Assembly: GCA_046542305.1 (NCBI GenBank)
Contig: JBKHBQ010000086.1
Span: 1 to 14,222, forward strand
Length of the DNA stretch: 14,222 bases
Direction: 5' to 3'
From: JBKHBQ01 sp046542305
Lineage (GTDB): Bacteria > Bacteroidota > Bacteroidia > Bacteroidales > 4484-276
The position numbers were made by a program, and so were the translations under genes. Below the pieces are notes generated by a model. It made no database searches. It was not told the DNA's origin and worked only from the letters and a program-made list of their open reading frames with translations. Position 1 is the first letter of the stretch, and each line of letters starts with the position of its first letter. Positions 1 to 8,102 of the stretch are shown in pieces.

Positions 1-315
1 TCGCAGGGTCCCTCCACCCAATGGAGCATTGTTTACGATATAACAACCAGGGAAATCGCCTGGAAAACTGCTGCAAATTCGCAGATCAGAAAAATTAGCA
101 TGAATGATTTTGATTTTTCTTGCAGTGCCCCGGCGCTGGTTGTCGATATCAATACCGCGGTGGATTCGCCTGCCGCATTTTTACCTTATGATGAAAAGAC
201 AAATTTTGAACTGATCGACGGCGTGTGCAACGCCGTTGAATTTCTGAGCCAGATCCCGCCGGAGGCACGAAGAGCCACCGCAGCTTACCCCAACAGCATT
301 CATTGTGCAGAATGA
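1..315 (+). CDS. Linear amide C-N hydrolase-like protein, C-terminal fragment (5' end outside window)
   Basis: The frame is open from the first base and ends at a TGA, giving about 104 residues, so this is the tail of a gene that begins upstream of the window. The fragment opens with STQWSIVYDITTREIAWKT followed by a stretch ending in FDFSC. This resembles the late part of the choloylglycine hydrolase / penicillin V acylase-like N-terminal-nucleophile family (linear amide C-N hydrolases), where a TQWSIVYD strand is followed by a short beta segment and an FDFS motif. The catalytic N-terminal cysteine of that family would lie upstream and cannot be seen. A shorter start at the internal ATG at 100 is possible on paper, but it would cut the conserved TQWSIVYD strand, so I treat the frame as continuing from outside. 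Family assignment is by remembered motif only. The substrate (bile salt, penicillin or another amide) cannot be told. Confidence 0.55.
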   Translation, partial: SQGPSTQWSIVYDITTREIAWKTAANSQIRKISMNDFDFSCSAPALVVDINTAVDSPAAFLPYDEKTNFELIDGVCNAVEFLSQIPPEARRATAAYPNSIHCAE

Positions 316-468
316 AGCAGGGTGTCCGCAACCGCACATCCACAATAGATTCTGTACACATTTTCTTATGTTGATGCTTCTGGGTTGAATTGTTAACCAT
401 TGCTTCTGAACTACTTGTATTTACTGGTATAAAATATGTAAATACCTCCATAATAAATTGGTTTTGAT
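316..468. other. Intergenic region upstream of the ABC permease
   Basis: This is 153 nt of AT-rich sequence between two co-directional genes. I found no convincing terminator hairpin and no exact TAnnTTTG box. The permease start at 469 follows an A/T-rich leader without a clear Shine-Dalgarno sequence, as is usual in Bacteroidota. The permease promoter is presumably here, but I cannot point to it. Confidence 0.4.
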
Positions 469-2892
469 ATGTTCAGGAACTATCTTCTTACCTCGCTGAG
501 AACCCTCAGGCGAAACCCGGTGTATTCGCTGATCACCATTTTTGGATTTGCGGTTGGACTGGCTGCATTTATCATCATTTTTCTTTACATCAAGAGCGAA
601 CTCAGCTACGACCGCTCCTGGCCGGAAAAGGGAAGGATTTACCGCCTCACCGAAAACCTGAACATGTCAGGCAAGGAAGATCCCTTTGCGCTGACTTCGC
701 TGCCGGTGGGCCCCTCGCTCGAAGAAAACGTTCCGGGCATCGAAACCGTCGTGCGGTTCCCCACCATGGGACAGCAAACGCTAAGAGTGGAAAACGAATA
801 TTTCAAGGTAGACGACATCTACATGGCTGATGAGGATTTTTACCGGATCTTCAACTACACCTTTGTTTTGGGCGATCCCGAAACAGCCTTAAAAGAACCC
901 CAAAGCATTGCCCTGTCGGAAAGGGAAGCAAAGCGGTTGTTTGGCGATCAGAATCCGCTGGGGAAAATCGTTGAAACCACCACCAAAAAATACAAGGTGA
1001 CCGGGGTTTTTAAAACCGATGATTTTACTTCGCATTTTGTGCCCAACGCACTGATGTCGATCAACAGCCTGAGCAAGGAAGCGGAGGAAATGTTCAACAG
1101 CGACTGGTTCAGGCTGATCAGTTACACCTATATTCTTGCCTCCGAAAACACCACCAGGGAAGAACTCGAAGCCGGCATCGCCCGTTGGACCAAAAATACA
1201 ATTGATCCCTGGGTAAACGAACATGAATTATCGGCCAGCGCCGGTTTTAAAATACAGCCGGTGGAAGACGTGCATTTCAACACAAGCCTTCAATACGACC
1301 TGCCCGGCAATACCAGCCGCAAATACATTTACATTTTCGGGGCCATCGGTTTGTTTATCATCCTTATTGCCAGCATCAATTACATGAACCTCGCTACCGC
1401 AAAATCCATCCGCAGGGCACGCGAGATCGGCATCCGGAAAGTGGCCGGTGCCGGCAAAAAGCAATTGATCCTTCAGTTTTTGGGTGAGGCCGTCATCTAC
1501 AGCTTTCTCTCCCTGATCATCGCGCTTATTTTTATTGAACTTTTTACACCGGTTTTCAACGACCTTTCCGGCAAAAGTCTTTCGCTGTTTCACGACACAC
1601 CGGGCATGAGCCTGTGGCTTACCTGGCTTCAGGTGATCGTGATTGTGCTGTTGGTCGGGATCTTTTCCGGAAGCTTTCCTGCATTCATTTTATCGGGGTT
1701 TCGTCCGGTGCATGTGCTCAAAGGCGCATCGGCCAATGCCGTGATCAGGACCAAATTCATCAATACCACATGGGTGCGAAAGGCGCTGGTGGTGCTGCAA
1801 TTTACCATTTCTGTGGCAATGATCATCAGCACCTGGGTGGTGTTCAGCCAGCTTCAGCATATGCGCTACCGCGATTTGGGCTTCAACAAGGAAAATATTG
1901 TGGTGGTTAATTTCCCATCGGATACGGCATTGACAGCCAAACGCGAAGTGATTAAAAACGAACTGCTGAAAAACGCCAACATCAGCAGGGTTTCCACCAC
2001 CAATAACCTGCCGGGATATACCCACGGTCGCCTTTTGTTTTTTGTGGATGAACAGGGCGAATGGAAAAACCAGACCATGAACCTGTTTGTGGTTGACGAC
2101 GATTTCGACGATCTGCTGGACCTGCAGGTGAACGAAGGCCGGTTCTTTTCAAGAGATTTCGCCCACGACGATACCGCCGCTTTCGTGGTGAACGAGGCCA
2201 CCGTGAAATTCCTGGGACTGGAGCAGCCCGTCGGGCATAAAATGAAGTGCGGACTCGGCGTGAACGGTAAGATCGTGGGCGTGATCAGCAATTTCCACTA
2301 CGCATCGCTGCAAAAACCCGTAGAGCCGCTGGTGCTCATCTATAAATCCAACTGGATTGATATGCTGGCCATCAGGGTGAATATGGAAAACTTTGGCGAA
2401 ACCATTCAGTTTATCGAAGAAAAATGGACGGCTTTCGACCAGAAGAACGCTTTTTCTTTTTCGTTCCTCGATGCCAACTTCGATAGTCAATATGATAAAG
2501 AAAGAAAATTGCTGAATATTTTCGGGTATTTTGCCATTCTGATTATCATCATCTCTTCGATGGGCTTGTTCGGACTGGCTTCGTTTACGGCTGCGCAGCG
2601 TACCCGCGAAATCGGAATCAGGAAGGTACTCGGCAGCTCCGAATCACAAATCACCGGACAACTGATCAAGGACTTTCTATTGCTTGTCCTTGTGGCCGGC
2701 ATCATCGCAATCCCGGTCAGCTATTTTGCCATGCAGTTGTGGCTTGACGCCTTTGCCTACCGCATCAGCCTCGACTGGACCTTCTTTGCCGGATCGCTGC
2801 TGCTGGCCATGGCCATCGCGGTATTCACGGTGCTGTTCCAGGCCCTGAAAGCCGCCCGTTCCAATCCGGTGGATGTACTTAAGTATGAATAG
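469..2892 (+). CDS. ABC transporter permease, FtsX/MacB type (duplicated 4-TM architecture)
   Basis: This 807-residue inner-membrane protein has the classic Bacteroidota layout of two MacB-like halves. A first transmembrane helix lies at about residues 20-42, followed by a large extracytoplasmic domain (about 45-280). The first FtsX block follows, with helices near 287-307, 335-358 and 385-412 and the coupling motif REIGIRKVAGAGK at about 318-330. A second half begins with a helix near 438-460, has another extracytoplasmic domain, and ends in a second FtsX block with REIGIRKVLGSS and three helices. The C-terminus NPVDVLKYE is typical of the family. Such permeases work with a separate LolD/MacB-like ATPase to move lipids, lipoproteins or peptides, or to transmit mechanical force. 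No ATPase gene is in the window, so the partner and substrate are unknown. The length is normal for the Bacteroidota form, and the ATG at 469 begins the standard RNYLLTSLRTLRRNP amphipathic leader. Confidence 0.93.
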   Translation: MFRNYLLTSLRTLRRNPVYSLITIFGFAVGLAAFIIIFLYIKSELSYDRSWPEKGRIYRLTENLNMSGKEDPFALTSLPVGPSLEENVPGIETVVRFPTMGQQTLRVENEYFKVDDIYMADEDFYRIFNYTFVLGDPETALKEPQSIALSEREAKRLFGDQNPLGKIVETTTKKYKVTGVFKTDDFTSHFVPNALMSINSLSKEAEEMFNSDWFRLISYTYILASENTTREELEAGIARWTKNTIDPWVNEHELSASAGFKIQPVEDVHFNTSLQYDLPGNTSRKYIYIFGAIGLFIILIASINYMNLATAKSIRRAREIGIRKVAGAGKKQLILQFLGEAVIYSFLSLIIALIFIELFTPVFNDLSGKSLSLFHDTPGMSLWLTWLQVIVIVLLVGIFSGSFPAFILSGFRPVHVLKGASANAVIRTKFINTTWVRKALVVLQFTISVAMIISTWVVFSQLQHMRYRDLGFNKENIVVVNFPSDTALTAKREVIKNELLKNANISRVSTTNNLPGYTHGRLLFFVDEQGEWKNQTMNLFVVDDDFDDLLDLQVNEGRFFSRDFAHDDTAAFVVNEATVKFLGLEQPVGHKMKCGLGVNGKIVGVISNFHYASLQKPVEPLVLIYKSNWIDMLAIRVNMENFGETIQFIEEKWTAFDQKNAFSFSFLDANFDSQYDKERKLLNIFGYFAILIIIISSMGLFGLASFTAAQRTREIGIRKVLGSSESQITGQLIKDFLLLVLVAGIIAIPVSYFAMQLWLDAFAYRISLDWTFFAGSLLLAMAIAVFTVLFQALKAARSNPVDVLKYE

Positions 2893-2952
2893 GGCTGTCA
2901 CCGCAGATTACCAATGGCATTCGTCGATTTGCAAAGATTTTCTTGAGTCACG

Positions 2953-2968
2953 AAAGCTCCGGCGCTTT
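2953..2968. terminator. Weak hairpin between convergent genes
   Basis: AAAGC (2953-2957) pairs with GCTTT (2964-2968) around a 6-nt loop and is followed by only one more T. It sits 60 nt after the permease stop and just past the stop of the beta-barrel remnant on the other strand, so it could end transcription from either side. The stem is short and I am not sure it is functional. Confidence 0.28.
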
Positions 2969-2972
2969 TCCG

Positions 2973-3062
2973 CTAAAACTCAATCTTATAACTGATCTGC
3001 GGAAGCAGAATGTATTCCTTGTCTTCTTCCACCTGATTGGTTTTTAGGTTGTACCTGTACCC
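2973..3062 (-). pseudogene. C-terminal remnant of an outer-membrane beta-barrel (TonB-dependent-receptor-like) protein
   Basis: On the minus strand, 29 sense codons precede a TAG (complement of 2973-2975). They read GYRYNLKTNQ, then a charged turn (VEEDKEY), then ILLPQISYKIEF. The last twelve residues alternate hydrophobic and polar and finish with a terminal phenylalanine. This is the signature of the last beta-strand of outer-membrane barrels, recognised by the BAM machinery, and is very like the end of Bacteroidota TonB-dependent receptors. Upstream (above about 3062) the similarity stops: the frame runs into a stop within about ten codons, and the DNA there codes on the other strand for the LuxR regulator. 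I infer that the rest of the receptor gene was lost at a deletion or rearrangement junction near 3060-3067. The fragment is short, so the exact family is uncertain. Confidence 0.5.
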
Positions 3063-3064
3063 GC

Positions 3065-3571
3065 CACATTCATCCCGATGACATCGTTTTGCTAACCGAG
3101 GCCGGAGTGCACTTTATGGAACTCTTTTTAGTAGTGCCGCGCACTGAGGTAAAGCATCATAAAATGCTTACAGATTACAGGATGTATAAATCCAACGGGT
3201 CGATGTTCCGGGTGGTGGAGCAGCAGCTTTGTCTTGAATTTGATAAACGTGGCAATTTGTGGCTGGCATTAAGTATTTTGGATATTTCACCTGATCAGGA
3301 TGTAAACCTGCCGGCTCAGGCACGTTTGCTGAATTTCAATACAGGAAAACTATATGATTTTCCGCCTGCATCCCGTGATGTTTCTCTTACACGTCGCGAA
3401 AAAGAAATCCTCGGACTGCTCCCAAAGGGATTAATCAGCAAACAGATTGCCGACCGGCTCTTTATCAGCGTAAATACTGTAAACACACACCGGCAGCGGA
3501 TTATCGAAAAATTACGTGTGACCAACACCGCCGAGGCCATCCAGTACGGGCTAAAGCTGGGGGTGTTGTAG
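3065..3571 (+). pseudogene. PAS-LuxR family transcriptional regulator, 5'-truncated
   Basis: The frame reads HIHPDDI just inside the breakpoint, then a PAS-like half domain with EYR-like and DGS-like elements (TDYRMYKSNGS), VVEQQLCLEFDKRGNLWLALSILDISP, a linker, and a C-terminal LuxR helix-turn-helix. The helix-turn-helix runs from LTRREKEILGLL through SKQIADRLFISVNTVNTHRQRIIEKL. In intact Bacteroidota relatives the HPDD motif lies roughly 100 residues from the start. Here the upstream frame meets a stop at about 2990 and the DNA belongs to a beta-barrel gene on the other strand, so the N-terminal part is missing. A start at the TTG at 3089 (160 aa) or the ATG at 3115 would give an intact DNA-binding domain with a defective sensor. 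I cannot tell whether it is expressed. The HTH identification is strong; calling it broken is an inference from the missing N-terminus. Confidence 0.7.
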
Positions 3572-3866
3572 TATTGGTAAATCTTTTTAGATGCATTTCC
3601 GGTATTTTTGTAACAGATTGAAGATAAGTATCCAAAATGTGGGGATTTTAAACCCCACCTCAGGGTATGATTTATCCACAGAAATGACGTATAAATTCCA
3701 ACCTGTTTGGTTCTTTTGCCGGAGATCAAGCCTTTGCTGGTTATATCCATACATCATTTTGTTTTAAAAAATTTTCCGTTGCATCAGCGACTGGTTTTGC
3801 TTCAGGATGTTTTTTAATGGCATGTTTTTTCGTATGGGTATAATGATAACACAAAAATTTATTAAT
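3572..3866. other. Intergenic region between LuxR remnant and membrane protein gene
   Basis: This region is about 295 nt. It holds a strong hairpin at 3639-3658 (listed separately) and an exact TAnnTTTG match (TATTTTTG, 3603-3610), which would leave a leader of about 250 nt before the ATG at 3867. An AT-rich stretch with TATAAT at 3840-3845 lies close to the ATG at 3867. I cannot decide which, if any, is the promoter. In-frame ATG codons at 3807, 3822, 3834 and 3843 exist but lie before the conserved protein start. Confidence 0.35.
3639..3658. terminator. Perfect hairpin downstream of the LuxR remnant
   Basis: GTGGGG (3639-3644) and CCCCAC (3653-3658) form a perfect 6-bp GC-rich stem around ATTTTAAA. 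It lies 67 nt after the LuxR stop codon. There is no T-run after it on the plus strand; on the minus strand it is followed by ATTTTGG. It may be a weak terminator or another RNA structure. Confidence 0.35.
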
Positions 3867-4775
3867 ATGGATAGAACAGAAAGAACCACTAGAGAAAATT
3901 TCGTTGTAAATCATGTAAAACGCATTTCATGGTCAGCGATATTTGCGGGGACTTTAATAATGCTGGTAGTATTAATGCTGCTAAGTCTTCTTGGCCTTGG
4001 AATAGGGTTGGGTACAATAAATCCGGCTGAGGAATCGAACCCGCTGGACGGACTGGGAACCGGAGCCATCATATGGTGGATCATTAGCAATATTGTTGCT
4101 GTTTTTACCGGTGCTTTCGTAGCTTCAAAATTAACAAACCTGCCGTTTAAAACCACAGGAATTCTGCACGGTTTGGTAACCTGGAGTTTATATACCCTGA
4201 TTTCGTTTTGGTTGCTTACTTCTACCGTAGGCGGAATTTTAAGCGGAGTTGGAAGCGTCGTCTCGAAAACCCTTTCCGGAGTCGGACAGGGTGTGTCAGA
4301 ACTTATGTCAACACAGTTTCAGCAGGATCAAACCCAGGGCAATGAACTCTTTGACAAAGAGCAAATGGAAAATATGGTGCGCAGGGTTCTGGCCCGTGAA
4401 ACGGATACAACGGTTCAACAGATCCATATCGAACCGGCTGCCATTGCCAGGGAATTATTTCTTGAGAATGGCGAGATTAAAACTGATGTTCAGCGACAGG
4501 AAATCGTCGACGCGGTGACCCAGTATTCTAACTTGTCGGAACGGCAGGTAGAGGAAGTTGCGGATGTAATCATGCGCCGGTATCAGGCAGCTAAACAGGA
4601 ATGGGAGCAACTGAAGCAACGGGCTGAGAAATCTGCCGGAGAGGCTGCTTCGGCGGCATCGTCGGTGGCAATTTGGGCTTTTTTGGCCTTATTGGTCGGC
4701 GCCATAACTGCTGCAATTGGTGGAAAAGTCGGAGAACCTGACCCACGGGAAATCAAGAGAACCGAAGTTGTATAG
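3867..4775 (+). CDS. Four-helix membrane protein of the PhnA-like/YrzE-like family
   Basis: From the ATG at 3867 this gives 302 residues. After a short basic N-terminus comes WSAIFAGTLIMLVVLMLLSL leading into GLGIGLGTINPAEESNP (first helix, about 20-48). Next are GAIIWWIISNIVAVFTGAFVASKL (about 66-90) and a third hydrophobic block, HGLVTWSLYTLISFWLLTS. A soluble, acidic and glutamine-rich helical region (about 135-255) follows, and then a last helix, AIWAFLALLVGAITAAIGG. The W(S/G)A-FAG-opening and the NP, IWWIIS and LHGL-TW elements match a widespread membrane family that databases label PhnA-like or YrzE-like; no biochemical role is established to my knowledge. I chose M21 of the longest frame because the 20 residues before it are low-complexity and the conserved part starts after it. 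It is separated from pruA by a likely terminator, so it is probably monocistronic. Confidence 0.75.
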   Translation: MDRTERTTRENFVVNHVKRISWSAIFAGTLIMLVVLMLLSLLGLGIGLGTINPAEESNPLDGLGTGAIIWWIISNIVAVFTGAFVASKLTNLPFKTTGILHGLVTWSLYTLISFWLLTSTVGGILSGVGSVVSKTLSGVGQGVSELMSTQFQQDQTQGNELFDKEQMENMVRRVLARETDTTVQQIHIEPAAIARELFLENGEIKTDVQRQEIVDAVTQYSNLSERQVEEVADVIMRRYQAAKQEWEQLKQRAEKSAGEAASAASSVAIWAFLALLVGAITAAIGGKVGEPDPREIKRTEVV

Positions 4776-4794
4776 CAATACTGATAAGGATTAT

Positions 4795-4836
4795 GCCAGC
4801 TTGAAACCCTGTCACCTGCGTGGCGGTTTTTTTTTT
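4795..4836 (+). terminator. Probable rho-independent terminator after the membrane protein gene
   Basis: GCCAGC (4795-4800) can pair with GCGTGGC (4818-4824) with one bulged base, and the stem is closely followed by ten T residues (4827-4836). The loop is long (17 nt), so the hairpin is imperfect, but the T-tract 50 nt after the stop codon is what an intrinsic terminator needs. Confidence 0.42.
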
Positions 4837-4993
4837 CCTGCATTTGTTCAATAACCAATGATACTTACGCCCCCGTAAGCTATTGTAAAATAAATCTTTT
4901 CCGGCAAAAATAAGGCCCTCAGGCGCTTCTGATGATGACGCTGTAATTTATCAGCGATTTTTTCGTTCGGGTTTTTCTTTTGGAAATTAAAAA

Positions 4994-5001
4994 TACTTTT
5001 G
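4994..5001 (+). promoter_or_regulatory. Putative -7 box of the pruA promoter
   Basis: TACTTTTG matches the Bacteroidota -7 consensus TAnnTTTG exactly. It would place the transcript start near 5007, leaving a leader of about 45 nt before the ATG at 5053. A TTTG occurs at 4979-4982, but its 11-nt spacing is too short for a standard -33 box, so only the -7 element is supported. Confidence 0.45.
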
Positions 5002-5052
5002 CAATCGAATTGCACTGATGTGCATATCGGCAATGAATAAAAATCTGTTACC

Positions 5053-6681
5053 ATGAACAATGCGATTTATAATTTTGAACTGCCGGCAAACGAGCCGGTT
5101 TTGGAATATCTTAGAGGCAGCCGCGAGCGCATCGAACTGGATAAGGAACTGAAGCGCCAGGCTAATCTGGAGGTGGATATCCCCCTGATCATCGGCGGGA
5201 AGGAGATCCGAACCGGGAATCTTGAGGCCGTTACCATGCCACATAATCACAAACATGTGCTGGGGTATTTTCACAAGGCCGGTAAAGAGGAAGTACAGAT
5301 GGCCATTGAAGCGGCACTGAAGGCGCATAAAGTCTGGTCGGACCTGACGTGGACCATCCGCGCCTCCATTCTGCTGAAAGCTGCCGAACTCATCTCCACC
5401 AAATACCGCTATGTGCTGAATGCCGCAACCATGCTGGGGCAAAGCAAGAATATCTATCAATCGGAGATCGATGCCGTGTGCGAAACCATCGATTTTTTGA
5501 AGTACAATGCTTCATACGCCGGGAAAATTTACGGCAGCCAGCCCAAATCATCCTTCAACCAGTTGAACCGCATGGAATACCGTGCGCTGGAAGGATTTGT
5601 GTTTGCGGTTAGTCCGTTCAATTTTTCATCCATTGCTTCCAACCTCAACATGGCGCCGGTGATGATGGGCAACACCACCGTATGGAAACCCGCCACCACG
5701 GCCATCCTGTCGAATTACTATTTGATGAAGATTTTCCAGGAAGCCGGATTGCCCGACGGTGTGATCAATTTCGTGCCCGGGGACGGACCTGTGATCGGAA
5801 GCGAGGTGATCGCTTCGAAAGACCTGGCGGGAATTCATTTTACGGGTTCAAACAATACCTTCAATTACCTCTGGAAACAGGTCACCGAAAACCTGCCCAT
5901 TTACAAATCGTACCCGCGCCTGGTGGGTGAAACCGGAGGAAAAAATTTCTTGTTTGTTCATCCTTCGGCCAACGAGCTGGATGTAGCCGTGAATGCCATT
6001 CGCGGCGCATTCGAATATCAGGGGCAAAAATGTTCGGCCGTATCGCGCATGTACGTGCCCGAATCGCTGTGGCCCGGCATCAGGAAACTGATCGTGAATA
6101 TGGCCGAAGATATTGAAATGGGTGATGTAACCGATCCGCAGAATTTTATGAATGCCGTGATCGACCGCAAGGCTTTCAACAACATCACGGGTTACATCGA
6201 ATACTGCCGGGAAGCCGGTAATGCGGAGATCATCGCCGGTGGTAGCTATAGCGATGATGAGGGGTATTTTATCCGACCGACCATCGTGCTGACCACCGAT
6301 CCGCATTTCAAAACCATGGAAGAGGAAATCTTCGGGCCGGTACTTACGGTGTATGTATATAAAGATGAGGATTTGGATGCCACTATCGACCTTTGCGATA
6401 ACACCTCACCTTATGGTCTTACCGGTGCGGTATTTGGCCGTGACCGGCTGGCGCTGGCAAAAATCTGCGACCGATTCCGCTATGCCACCGGTAATTTCTA
6501 TATGAACGACAAACCTACCGGCGCCATCGTGGGGCTGCAGCCTTTCGGCGGTGCGCGTGGATCAGGAACCAACGACAAAGCCGGTGGCGAGTTCAACCTG
6601 GTGCGCTGGGTAAGTCCAAGAACCGTCAAGGAAACCTTCGTTCCCGCCACCGATTATAAATATCCGTACATGAACGAGTAG
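5053..6681 (+). CDS. pruA: L-glutamate gamma-semialdehyde dehydrogenase (1-pyrroline-5-carboxylate dehydrogenase)
   Basis: This 542-residue aldehyde dehydrogenase is of the stand-alone P5C dehydrogenase type. It oxidises glutamate semialdehyde to glutamate with NAD+, the second step of proline breakdown, in the cytosol. Visible landmarks are FAVSPFNFSSIASNLNMAPV (about 183-202) with the cofactor/substrate-pocket residues PFN, WKPA at 211-214, the general-base motif GETGGKN (Glu293), the nucleophile motif YQGQKCSAVSRMYVP (Cys327), and the late EEEIFGPVLTVYVY and LQPFGGARGSGTNDKAGG motifs. The N-terminal region (about 1-50, NEPVLEYLRGSRERIELDKEL) is characteristic of the eukaryotic-like P5CDH group and argues against other aldehyde dehydrogenases. 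All catalytic residues are present and the length is normal. No proline dehydrogenase gene is in the window, so the pathway partner must be elsewhere. The ATG at 5053 starts the conserved N-terminus. Confidence 0.95.
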   Translation: MNNAIYNFELPANEPVLEYLRGSRERIELDKELKRQANLEVDIPLIIGGKEIRTGNLEAVTMPHNHKHVLGYFHKAGKEEVQMAIEAALKAHKVWSDLTWTIRASILLKAAELISTKYRYVLNAATMLGQSKNIYQSEIDAVCETIDFLKYNASYAGKIYGSQPKSSFNQLNRMEYRALEGFVFAVSPFNFSSIASNLNMAPVMMGNTTVWKPATTAILSNYYLMKIFQEAGLPDGVINFVPGDGPVIGSEVIASKDLAGIHFTGSNNTFNYLWKQVTENLPIYKSYPRLVGETGGKNFLFVHPSANELDVAVNAIRGAFEYQGQKCSAVSRMYVPESLWPGIRKLIVNMAEDIEMGDVTDPQNFMNAVIDRKAFNNITGYIEYCREAGNAEIIAGGSYSDDEGYFIRPTIVLTTDPHFKTMEEEIFGPVLTVYVYKDEDLDATIDLCDNTSPYGLTGAVFGRDRLALAKICDRFRYATGNFYMNDKPTGAIVGLQPFGGARGSGTNDKAGGEFNLVRWVSPRTVKETFVPATDYKYPYMNE

Positions 6682-6716
6682 GCTAAATGCGGTTATCAAA
6701 TTCATTTCTAACCGAA

Positions 6717-6776
6717 ACCCTTTTTTAAGGGAGCCGGAAACAAAATAACTTTGGATTTGAGCGGGTTTGCTTCAAA
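6717..6776. other. Two small hairpins between convergent pruA and acyl-CoA dehydrogenase genes
   Basis: The 158-nt gap between the two convergent stops holds CCCTT-TTTT-AAGGG (about 6717-6730) and TTTGAGC-GGGTTT-GCTTCAAA (6756-6776, one bulge). Neither has a proper T-tract, but together they are the only candidates for ending transcription from both sides. Confidence 0.3.
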
Positions 6777-6839
6777 TTCAATAAAGCACAGCTAAATGAA
6801 GGCTCTATTAAATTCAGAAAGAAATGAATCCGATGGCTG

Positions 6840-7979
6840 TTATTCCTTCAAAATACTTCTGGAGATCACGATTTTCTGGATTTCGGAAGTTCCCTCGTAG
6901 ATCTGCGTGAGTTTGGCTTCGCGCATCAGTCGCTCAACATGATATTCCTTCACGTATCCGTATCCGCCGTGGACCTGAACGGCTTCGGTGGTGACTTCCA
7001 TGGCGATATCGGCTGCATATTGTTTGGCCATGGCCGAGGCAAGTCCGTATGGTTTGTCGTTGTCTTTCAGCCAGGCGGCTTTCAATACCAGGTTACGGGC
7101 ATTTTCGATCTTTACGTACATGTCGGCCAGTTTAAAGGCGATGGCCTGATGTTCGGAGATGAGCTGTCCGAAGGCTTTGCGTTCCTTCGAATACTGAAGC
7201 GCCCTTTCGTACGCGCCCTGAGCGATGCCGACTGCCTGGGCGGCAATGCCGATGCGACCGCCTTCCAGCGCTTTCATGGCGAATTTAAATCCAAAACCAT
7301 CTTCGCCGATGCGATTTTCCTTCGGCACCTTCACATCTGTAAACATCACCGAATGGGTGTCGCTGCTGCGCATGCCCATCTTGTCCTCATGGGGTCCCAG
7401 TGAAATACCGGGTGTATCCTTATCCACGATAAAGGCGTTGATGCCGTGATGTTTTTTTTCAGGATGGGTTTGTGCGATGAGGATGTAAACGGAAGCGCAA
7501 TCGGCGTTGGTAATCCAGTTCTTGGTGCCGTTTACGAGGTAATAGTCCCCTTTGTCTTCGGCTGAGGTGCGCTGCGAAGTGGCATCGGAGCCCGCCTCGG
7601 GTTCTGACAGCAGGTATGCGCCGATTGTCTCGCCCGTTGCCAGGCCGGGCATGTATTTTTCCTTCAGTTTTTCAGCGCCGTATTTTTCTACGCCCCACGT
7701 TACTAACGAATTGTGTACCGACATGATCACCGCCACGGAAGAATCCACCCTTGAGATTTCTTCCATGGCCAGTACGTACGAAATAGTGTCCATTCCGCCG
7801 CCGCCGTACTCCGGATCGGCCAACATGCCGAGAAATCCAAGTTCCTTTAGTTCCTTTACATGTTGGGTTGGAAACAGTGCTTTCTCATCTCTTTCAATCA
7901 CATCGGCTTCGAGCTTTTTGGAAAAATCGCGGGCAGCCTGCCGGATCATTATTTGTTCTTCGGAAAATTCAAAATTCAT
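6840..7979 (-). CDS. Acyl-CoA dehydrogenase, short-chain (butyryl-CoA dehydrogenase-like)
   Basis: This 379-residue FAD enzyme introduces the trans-2,3 double bond into acyl-CoA during fatty-acid (and possibly branched amino-acid) breakdown, passing electrons to an electron-transfer flavoprotein. The domain order is standard: an N-terminal helical domain with GFLGMLADPEYGGGGMDT (about 48-64), AYLLSEPEAGSDATS (121-135) and NGTKNWITNA (150-159) in the beta domain, then EGGRIGIAAQAVGIAQGAYE (239-258) and RKAFGQLI in the C-terminal domain. It ends with QVHGGYGYVKEYHVERLMR and QIYEGTSEIQ. Glu362 of YEGTSEI is the catalytic base position of short-chain acyl-CoA dehydrogenases. The length and motifs are complete. 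Its ATG follows an A/T-rich leader. The exact chain-length preference cannot be read from sequence alone, so I give no gene symbol. Confidence 0.93.
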   Translation of the reverse strand: MNFEFSEEQIMIRQAARDFSKKLEADVIERDEKALFPTQHVKELKELGFLGMLADPEYGGGGMDTISYVLAMEEISRVDSSVAVIMSVHNSLVTWGVEKYGAEKLKEKYMPGLATGETIGAYLLSEPEAGSDATSQRTSAEDKGDYYLVNGTKNWITNADCASVYILIAQTHPEKKHHGINAFIVDKDTPGISLGPHEDKMGMRSSDTHSVMFTDVKVPKENRIGEDGFGFKFAMKALEGGRIGIAAQAVGIAQGAYERALQYSKERKAFGQLISEHQAIAFKLADMYVKIENARNLVLKAAWLKDNDKPYGLASAMAKQYAADIAMEVTTEAVQVHGGYGYVKEYHVERLMREAKLTQIYEGTSEIQKIVISRSILKE

Positions 7980-8050
7980 GCTGGTAAGATTTGAAGATTA
8001 TTATTTCATTTTTTCTCCGGTACTTTGGGAGCATCCGATAATGCAAGGTA

Positions 8051-8058
8051 CAAAATTA
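8051..8058 (-). promoter_or_regulatory. Putative -7 box for the acyl-CoA dehydrogenase gene
   Basis: On the minus strand this reads TAATTTTG, an exact TAnnTTTG match, about 72 nt upstream of the start codon. It lies in the 123-nt gap after the small membrane protein gene (stop at 8103), suggesting that the dehydrogenase has its own promoter. No matching -33 TTTG at the right spacing was seen. Confidence 0.4.
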
Positions 8059-8102
8059 TCACCTAATCGGAAATTTAGTTGGTAATCTGGTCATAATTTT
8101 TC

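Noticed and set aside
3063..3100. Reading QNDVIGMNVAG on the minus strand as more of the beta-barrel gene with a frameshift
   Set aside because: This stretch is the antisense of the conserved HPDDIVL of the PAS domain on the plus strand, and it is preceded by a stop. Chance resemblance is the simpler explanation.
3807..3866. Upstream start (MFFNGMFF...) for the four-helix membrane protein
   Set aside because: The 20 extra residues are low-complexity and rich in Met and Phe, and come before the conserved N-terminus. The ATG at 3867 has a typical A/T-rich leader and fits the family better.
7552..8085. Plus-strand open frame of 177 residues over the acyl-CoA dehydrogenase start
   Set aside because: It is antisense to a well-conserved dehydrogenase, Ser-rich in composition, and has no motif.
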